Shown here: positions 7,049-9,920 of the stretch, piece by piece
How the letters are laid out: every line of letters begins with the position of its first letter
How positions within the stretch are numbered: the first letter of the stretch is position 1
Assembly (NCBI GenBank): GCA_031290815.1
Contig: JAISLO010000058.1
Coordinates: 1-9,920, forward strand
Origin: Synergistaceae bacterium
GTDB taxonomy: Bacteria > Synergistota > Synergistia > Synergistales > Synergistaceae
Direction: 5' to 3'
DNA length: 9,920 bases
Translations under genes and position numbers: made by a program
The notes under the pieces: model-generated
Seen by the model: only the letters and a program-made list of their open reading frames with translations
Told to the model about the DNA's origin: nothing
Databases searched by the model: none

Positions 7049-8151
7049 AGCGATTCACCACTGACCTTTTTGATGTCCTCGAAGAGATCCTGCATCGTTG
7101 GCATTCTCTCCGGCTCCAGGACCTTTATGTCTATTTTCCACCCCGTGAGCCTCGCGGCCAGCCTGACATTCTGTCCGGCCTTTCCTATCGCAAGTGACAA
7201 CTGATCCTGCCTGACATATACCCGAAGCGCGTGTTCCTGTTCGAGAATGGGCTCCAGCTTCGTGACCTTGGCCGGTGAGAGCGCGTTGCGGACGAACTGC
7301 ATGGGGTCGTTGTTCCATACTATCACGTCTATCCTTTCGCCTCCAAGCTCTTCGCTGATCGATTTTATGCGAGCGCCGCTGTTGCCGACGCAGGCACCCA
7401 CCGGGTCCACGTTCGCGTCGAGGGACGCCACCGCGATCTTGGCCCTCGTGCCCGCCTCGCGCACTATCGACCTGATCTCGACCGTTCCCTCGGCTATCTC
7501 GGGGATTTCGAGTTCGAGGAGCTTCTTTAGAAGAGCGGGATGGGTGCGGGACACGACTATGCGAGGCCCCCTCGTGGTCTTCCTTACGTCGAGCAGCAGA
7601 AATTTTTTACGTCCGCCCGGGATATACTCCTCGCCTGTTATCCGCTCCTCTTTGGGCAGCATGGCGTCCGTCCTGTCGTTGACCCTGACTAGAATCTGGT
7701 CTCCCTCGGCTTTGAATACGGTACCGGTGACGAGATCCCCTATGTGGTCGGCGAACTCGTTGAAGATAATCTGGCGTTCCGCGTCCTTCAATCTTTGGAT
7801 TATAACCTGCCTGGCGGTTTGCGCCGCTATCCTGCCGAAATTCTCGGGGTTCACCTCCACGTAAGCGCAGTCGCCGATGTCCAGGCTGCCATGCCCCTTC
7901 TCGCGAGCCGTGCCCAGCGTCCACTCCGCGTCGGGATTCTGGACCTCCTCCACGATCATGTACTTTTCGGCGAGCATTATCTCGCCGCTCGCCAGGTTGA
8001 TGTGGACGCTCACGTCCTGATTTCCGTTCCTGTACTTTTTATATGCCGAAACCATCGCGGCCTCGAGGCTGGACGCGATAATCTCGACCGGCAGGCACTT
8101 CTCGGCCTCTATCTGCTTCAGGGCCTTGACAAAATCTCTTCCAAGCAGCAT
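7024..8151 (-). CDS. nusA: Transcription termination/antitermination factor NusA
   Basis: NusA binds RNA polymerase and nascent RNA; it slows elongation, helps hairpin-dependent termination and takes part in antitermination. With the ATG at 8151 the protein has 375 residues. Order: N-terminal RNAP-binding domain (about 1-135, starting LLGRDFVKALKQIEAEK), S1 domain from about 139 (GDLVTGTVFKAEGDQILVRV), KH1 with GACVGNSGARIKSI (252-265) and KH2 with AIGKAGQNVRLAARLTGW (321-338). It ends soon after KH2, so it lacks the extra acidic repeats of E. coli NusA. The frame extends 13 codons upstream to a TTG at 8190, but GAGGAGGAG at 6 nt from the 8151 ATG and the family N-terminus favour the shorter form. 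It is preceded by an unusually long spacer after rimP. Confidence 0.96.
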   Translation of the reverse strand: MLLGRDFVKALKQIEAEKCLPVEIIASSLEAAMVSAYKKYRNGNQDVSVHINLASGEIMLAEKYMIVEEVQNPDAEWTLGTAREKGHGSLDIGDCAYVEVNPENFGRIAAQTARQVIIQRLKDAERQIIFNEFADHIGDLVTGTVFKAEGDQILVRVNDRTDAMLPKEERITGEEYIPGGRKKFLLLDVRKTTRGPRIVVSRTHPALLKKLLELEIPEIAEGTVEIRSIVREAGTRAKIAVASLDANVDPVGACVGNSGARIKSISEELGGERIDVIVWNNDPMQFVRNALSPAKVTKLEPILEQEHALRVYVRQDQLSLAIGKAGQNVRLAARLTGWKIDIKVLEPERMPTMQDLFEDIKKVSGESLWEDLPKV

Positions 8152-8157
8152 TTGCTT

Positions 8158-8166
8158 CTCCTCCTC
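8158..8166 (-). promoter_or_regulatory. Shine-Dalgarno deciding the nusA start
   Basis: The minus strand reads GAGGAGGAG, 6 nt before the ATG at 8151. This strong site supports 8151 over the TTG at 8190. Confidence 0.85.
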
Positions 8167-8178
8167 GTCGTATCGCAA

Positions 8179-8210
8179 AGAACGACTCAAACCGATTTCA
8201 AATCAGAGGC
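8179..8210. repeat. Imperfect direct repeat, nusA-proximal copy
   Basis: Plus-strand AGAACGACTCA (8179-8189) is identical to 8361-8371 in the other copy. It is followed by ACCGATTTCAAATCAGA, which matches the other copy's ACCGGTTTGAAGTCAAA at about 13 of 17 positions, with 5 extra bases in the other copy between the two blocks. On the minus strand this copy also forms a GTCGT/ACGAC stem that runs on toward the nusA Shine-Dalgarno. Confidence 0.7.
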
Positions 8211-8290
8211 CAAAATTCAGGAAGCGCTGAGCCGGCCGGTATAACGAAACCTGTCCGTTTGATAACGCGGACGTCATCAGGGTTTGAGTC
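8184..8290. repeat. Perfect 10-bp inverted repeat in the rimP-nusA spacer
   Basis: GACTCAAACC at 8184-8193 is the exact reverse complement of GGTTTGAGTC at 8281-8290, with 87 nt between. In RNA this pairing would compete with the AAACCTG/CAGGGTTT stem (8247-8253 with 8278-8285), because both use 8281-8285. Confidence 0.75.
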
Positions 8291-8304
8291 CTCACTCTCA
8301 GCGC
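8224..8304. repeat. Nested inverted repeats: 8-bp outer stem with inner stems
   Basis: GCGCTGAG (8224-8231) pairs exactly with CTCAGCGC (8297-8304). Inside, AAACCTG (8247-8253) pairs with CAGGGTTT (8278-8285) with one bulged base. Inside that, GTCCG (8253-8257) pairs with CGGAC (8268-8272). The three stems share a common axis and could fold as one branched or rod-like RNA. Confidence 0.65.
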
Positions 8305-8360
8305 CGATGATATCAATGATCAATCTGCTTAAAAAACCACATCCGTCGTTTGGGCGGCAT

Positions 8361-8398
8361 AGAACGACTCATCATCACCGGTTTGAAGTCAAATCGGC
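8361..8398. repeat. Imperfect direct repeat, rimP-proximal copy, with hairpin
   Basis: This is the partner of 8179-8210 and ends one base before the rimP stop codon. It contains an 8-bp hairpin, CCGGTTTG (8378-8385), loop AAGT, CAAATCGG (8390-8397), with one G-T pair on the plus strand. On the minus strand the AGAACGAC block again gives a GTCGTT/AACGAC stem, as in the other copy. Confidence 0.7.
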
Positions 8399-8399
8399 G

Positions 8400-8918
8400 T
8401 CACTTCCGCGCCGTTCCGCCGCCTCCCTTTTTTGTGCCGCGTCCCTCCGTAAAAAGGAGGTTGCCGCGCCGTATATCCTCAAAGCTCACGCGGACGGTCT
8501 CCGGCCCGGCGGAGCCCTCGACCTCGAACGACACGCTGGAATCGTCGCATGACACGATGAGGCCGCGGACCTTTTTTCCGCTGGTCAGAATGACATTGGC
8601 CTGTCTGCCCGCAAAGCGCCGGTAGTGCTCGGGCGTCAGAAGCGGCCTCTCCAGACCCGGCGAACTGACCTCGACGAGATACCTTCCCGGAAACCAGCCT
8701 TCGCCGCTGCTCTCGCATTTGTCTAGATAATCGGTCACGCGCTTCGAAATTTCGACGCACTCCGCGTGCCGGACGCCGGCGGGGGTGTCGATATATATTC
8801 GAAGCACGCTGGCATGAGCGGTCAGTGATATGTCAATGCCAACACACTCGCAGCCTTTGGCCTCCACCAAGTCCTTCAAAGCGCCTCTCAGTTTTTTCAT
8901 CCTCTCACCGTCGGTCAT
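8400..8918 (-). CDS. rimP: Ribosome maturation factor RimP
   Basis: RimP binds the 30S subunit early and helps assembly around the central pseudoknot. The protein has 172 residues from the ATG at 8918. The N-terminal domain shows VGIDISLTAHASVLRIYID (26-44); the diagnostic motif VEVSSPGLERPL lies at 82-93; the C-terminal Sm-like barrel (about 98-160) ends in a Gly/Lys-rich tail. The frame is open to 8978, but those residues would be encoded by the terminator stem, and a near-perfect Shine-Dalgarno (AGGAGGTG) sits 7 nt before the 8918 ATG. It is the first gene of the operon, with a promoter and a terminator hairpin in its leader. Confidence 0.95.
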   Translation of the reverse strand: MTDGERMKKLRGALKDLVEAKGCECVGIDISLTAHASVLRIYIDTPAGVRHAECVEISKRVTDYLDKCESSGEGWFPGRYLVEVSSPGLERPLLTPEHYRRFAGRQANVILTSGKKVRGLIVSCDDSSVSFEVEGSAGPETVRVSFEDIRRGNLLFTEGRGTKKGGGGTARK

Positions 8919-8925
8919 CCGCCAG

Positions 8926-8933
8926 CACCTCCT
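8926..8933 (-). promoter_or_regulatory. Strong Shine-Dalgarno deciding the rimP start
   Basis: AGGAGGTG on the minus strand, 7 nt before the ATG at 8918. It lies only 17 nt after the T-run of the leader terminator. Confidence 0.9.
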
Positions 8934-8950
8934 CATGCCATGTCCGTCTA

Positions 8951-8983
8951 CAAAAAACGAAGAGTGGGGAAATCCCACTCTTC
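8951..8983 (-). terminator. Intrinsic terminator / attenuator hairpin in the rimP leader
   Basis: On the minus strand a perfect 10-bp stem GAAGAGTGGG / CCCACTCTTC (8983-8974 and 8968-8959) closes a 5-nt loop ATTTC and is followed by GTTTTTTG (six T, 8957-8952). This is a canonical Rho-independent terminator. It lies downstream of both the acidic ORF and the promoter at 9009-9037, and 17 nt before the rimP Shine-Dalgarno, leaving no room for another promoter. It may end the acidic ORF transcript and attenuate the operon. A weaker hairpin (TCAGG/CCTGA, 8982-8996) shares two bases with its 5' arm and might compete with it. Confidence 0.88.
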
Positions 8984-9001
8984 AGGTGAATCCTGACAAT
9001 A

Positions 9002-9037
9002 CTAGATCATTCTAGCACTTTTCCGCCAGAATTTCAA
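9002..9037 (-). promoter_or_regulatory. Promoter of the rimP-nusA-infB operon
   Basis: On the minus strand TTGAAA (9037-9032) is followed by a 17-bp spacer and TGC-TAGAAT (-10 at 9014-9009). Each hexamer matches the sigma-70 consensus at five of six positions, and the TGn before the -10 makes it an extended -10 promoter. Transcription would start near 9002, about 84 nt before the rimP ATG. The -10 sits in a small CTAGA/TCTAG palindrome (9002-9015). This is the best promoter in the window. Confidence 0.75.
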
Positions 9038-9046
9038 TCACTTGAT

Positions 9047-9226
9047 CTATAGATTCGACCCGGCGATAAAATCTCCCCACCAATCATCCATGCCGCACTC
9101 GTAAGATTCGACGAGGTCAGGAATGACGATGTCGTCGAAAAAAACTTCCTCTTCAAGATCAGGCAAGAGGTCAATGCTGTTGAACGTCAACAGCCGTTCT
9201 TTTTCCGATATACCCAAGACAGCCAT
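9047..9226 (-). CDS. Very acidic 59-residue protein of unknown function
   Basis: I do not recognise this protein. From the ATG at 9226 it has 59 residues: 15 are Asp/Glu and only 2 are Lys/Arg, so it is strongly acidic. It has LEEEVFFDDIVIPDL (24-38) in the middle and CGMDDWWGDF near the end, with no signal peptide or membrane segment. GAGGTG lies 6 nt before the ATG, and a promoter-like region lies 36 bp further upstream, so it looks like a genuine gene. A GTG at 9235 would add three residues but would use the Shine-Dalgarno itself. A run of seven T occurs inside the gene (9144-9138). Its stop lies just ahead of the rimP promoter and its transcript should end at the 8951-8983 terminator. It could be an acidic adaptor or inhibitor; this is a guess from charge alone. 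Confidence 0.65.
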   Translation of the reverse strand: MAVLGISEKERLLTFNSIDLLPDLEEEVFFDDIVIPDLVESYECGMDDWWGDFIAGSNL

Positions 9227-9232
9227 TTCATC

Positions 9233-9238
9233 CACCTC
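9233..9238 (-). promoter_or_regulatory. Shine-Dalgarno of the acidic ORF
   Basis: GAGGTG on the minus strand, 6 nt before the ATG at 9226. It favours this ATG over the GTG at 9235, which lies within the site. Confidence 0.75.
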
Positions 9239-9261
9239 TCGAAGCAGATCTACTTAAAAGC

Positions 9262-9295
9262 ATTATACTACAAAACCGCCGAATGTGATCGTCAA
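9262..9295 (-). promoter_or_regulatory. Promoter region of the acidic ORF
   Basis: The minus strand has TTGACG (9295-9290) and a perfect TATAAT (9267-9262), but 22 bp apart. At the ideal 17-bp spacing a weaker TGTAGT (9272-9267) is present. Either could serve as the -10. An A/T-rich stretch (about 9296-9320) lies directly upstream of the -35, like an UP element. The start of transcription would be about 25-35 nt ahead of the ATG at 9226. Confidence 0.55.
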
Positions 9296-9342
9296 AATTA
9301 TCCGGCGAAAATATATATTCCAACACAAGCACAACACAAACA

Positions 9343-9378
9343 ACGCCCGCGCCCCTGAGTTAAAAGGGGCGCGGGCGT
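9343..9378 (-). terminator. Terminator-like hairpin after the Synergist-CTERM gene
   Basis: A perfect 13-bp GC-rich stem, ACGCCCGCGCCCC (9343-9355) and GGGGCGCGGGCGT (9366-9378), closes a 10-nt loop. On the minus strand it follows the surface-protein gene by 59 bp. What follows is G/T-rich (TGTTTGTGTTGTG) instead of a pure T-run, so it is an imperfect intrinsic terminator. On the plus strand there is no T-run either. It separates the surface-protein gene from the acidic ORF. Confidence 0.75.
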
Positions 9379-9437
9379 GTGTTGCATATTGAAACTATTG
9401 ACTACAGTTGCTTAGTGTTTCGTGCTGTTCAGTCAGG

Positions 9438-9920
9438 TCAGTCCTTTTTGCGAAGGACGACTGCCGCCGCTGCCGCGAGCGCGAATACTCCGAAGCCCGC
9501 GTCACAACCGCCGCCGCCGCCGGAACCGCCGCCTGTTTCGTTTTCATAGTCCGTAGCAGTCAGAGCAACATCTACAACCTGCTCGAACTGCACGGCGCCC
9601 TTGCGGTAGCTTACACTCTTGATTTTCGCGTCTGATACGGTACTTACGCCAGTGGCTACGATGCATAGATCTCCGTATTCAACGCCTCTTGCCCCTGCGC
9701 GACTAGGCAGAGAGCCGATCCTGGCGGAGAGGTTGAGGTTAGGATCGGTTACTACAGATGCGTCTCCTAGCAGCTTGATATCGGCAGAAACTTCTTTGAT
9801 GGGAATGACAATTTCAAAAGAGTATGTTCCGGCCGTGCTTCCAGCCTTCACCCTCGTCGTCCAATTCTCAATGCCATCAGCGCTAGAATTCACTAGATCG
9901 GTTGCAGCAACACCTGTTTT
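9438..9920 (-). CDS. Synergist-CTERM surface protein, C-terminal part only
   Basis: The frame is open from the window edge to a TGA at 9438, so 160 C-terminal residues are seen; the GTG at 9893 is only the first start codon inside the window and is probably internal. The body is Ser/Thr/Val-rich with alternating hydrophobic strands (for example YSFEIVIPIKEV), as in beta-rich secreted proteins. The end is diagnostic: a GGGSGGGGG linker, CDAGFG, a hydrophobic helix (VFALAAAAAVVL) and a basic RKKD tail. This is the Synergist-CTERM class, proposed to be processed and anchored by a dedicated membrane protease. The conserved Cys after the Gly run could be a lipid or anchor site; that is inference. 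The function of the exported domain cannot be told from this part. Confidence 0.85.
   Translation of the reverse strand, partial: KTGVAATDLVNSSADGIENWTTRVKAGSTAGTYSFEIVIPIKEVSADIKLLGDASVVTDPNLNLSARIGSLPSRAGARGVEYGDLCIVATGVSTVSDAKIKSVSYRKGAVQFEQVVDVALTATDYENETGGGSGGGGGCDAGFGVFALAAAAAVVLRKKD

Larger units (their letters stand above)
8152..8399 (-). other. Repeat-rich 248-bp rimP-nusA spacer, no gene found
   Basis: These two genes are usually nearly adjacent, but here 248 bp separate them and I find no convincing coding frame or tRNA. The spacer holds an imperfect direct repeat at its two ends and several perfect inverted repeats in its middle, listed separately. On the minus strand a T-run (8331-8336) follows a 6-bp GTCGTT/AACGAC stem, but 9 nt separate them, so it is not a canonical terminator. 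No good promoter pair is seen; a weak TTATCA-16-TATACC exists. It could be a structured RNA leader for nusA or the remains of an inserted small repeat element. Confidence 0.6.

Noticed and set aside
8152..8190. Longer nusA starting at a TTG at 8190
   Set aside because: No Shine-Dalgarno for the TTG, the extension does not look like NusA, and GAGGAGGAG lies just before the 8151 ATG.
8152..8399. tRNA gene in the rimP-nusA spacer
   Set aside because: No T-loop GGTTCRA consensus in the right context, no cloverleaf arms and no acceptor stem could be assembled.
8919..8978. Longer rimP starting at 8978
   Set aside because: The added residues are encoded by the terminator stem and leader; the strong Shine-Dalgarno points to 8918.
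9047..9226. The acidic ORF as a Trp-type leader peptide because of its adjacent Trp-Trp codons
   Set aside because: At 59 residues it is long for a leader peptide, the Trp codons lie more than 60 nt from the terminator, and the operon has no link to tryptophan.
1..9920. CRISPR array, prophage or defence island
   Set aside because: No regularly spaced repeats, cas genes, phage structural genes or known defence genes are present; apart from the Rpn gene and the two right-hand genes the content is housekeeping.

Overview
The window carries genes on the minus strand only. Its core is the conserved bacterial rimP-nusA-infB translation and transcription operon, running from about 9040 down to 726. 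The host is most likely a member of Synergistota. The best evidence is the gene entering at the right edge, whose C-terminus is a Gly/Ser linker, a GGGC-DAGFG motif, a hydrophobic helix and a basic RKKD tail. I recognise this as the Synergist-CTERM sorting signal. The gene order and the moderately high GC content fit, but I cannot name a genus.

Layout in the direction of transcription (right to left): (1) 9920-9438, the C-terminal part of a Synergist-CTERM surface protein, followed by a 13-bp-stem terminator-like hairpin (9343-9378). (2) 9295-9047, a promoter and a very acidic 59-residue protein of unknown function. (3) 9037-8919, an extended -10 promoter, then a strong intrinsic terminator hairpin inside the rimP leader, then a near-perfect Shine-Dalgarno. 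(4) 8918-8400, rimP. (5) 8399-8152, an unusually long rimP-nusA spacer full of direct and inverted repeats. (6) 8151-4036, nusA, rnpM/ylxR, an L7Ae-like gene, infB and DUF503/ylxP. (7) 4070-726, rbfA, nrnA-type DHH phosphoesterase, truB and ribF. (8) 615-1, the N-terminal 205 residues of a Rpn-type PD-(D/E)XK nuclease/transposase protein, cut by the window edge.

The genes work together in ribosome biogenesis and translation: 30S maturation (RimP, RbfA), transcription elongation and termination (NusA), RNase P modulation (RnpM), RNA binding (L7Ae-like), initiation (IF-2), tRNA pseudouridine-55 (TruB), nano-RNA turnover (NrnA) and FMN/FAD synthesis (RibF). From nusA to truB the genes overlap or sit within about 20 bp of each other, which suggests translational coupling. 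Four of them use GTG or TTG starts. I chose starts shorter than the longest open frame for rimP, nusA, rbfA and the acidic ORF, because strong Shine-Dalgarno sequences support the internal ATGs.

I see no clearly new multi-gene system. The most interesting parts are non-coding: the promoter-terminator arrangement ahead of rimP, which looks like an attenuator and could be a NusA feedback loop, and the repeat-rich rimP-nusA spacer. The acidic small ORF is the main unexplained protein.
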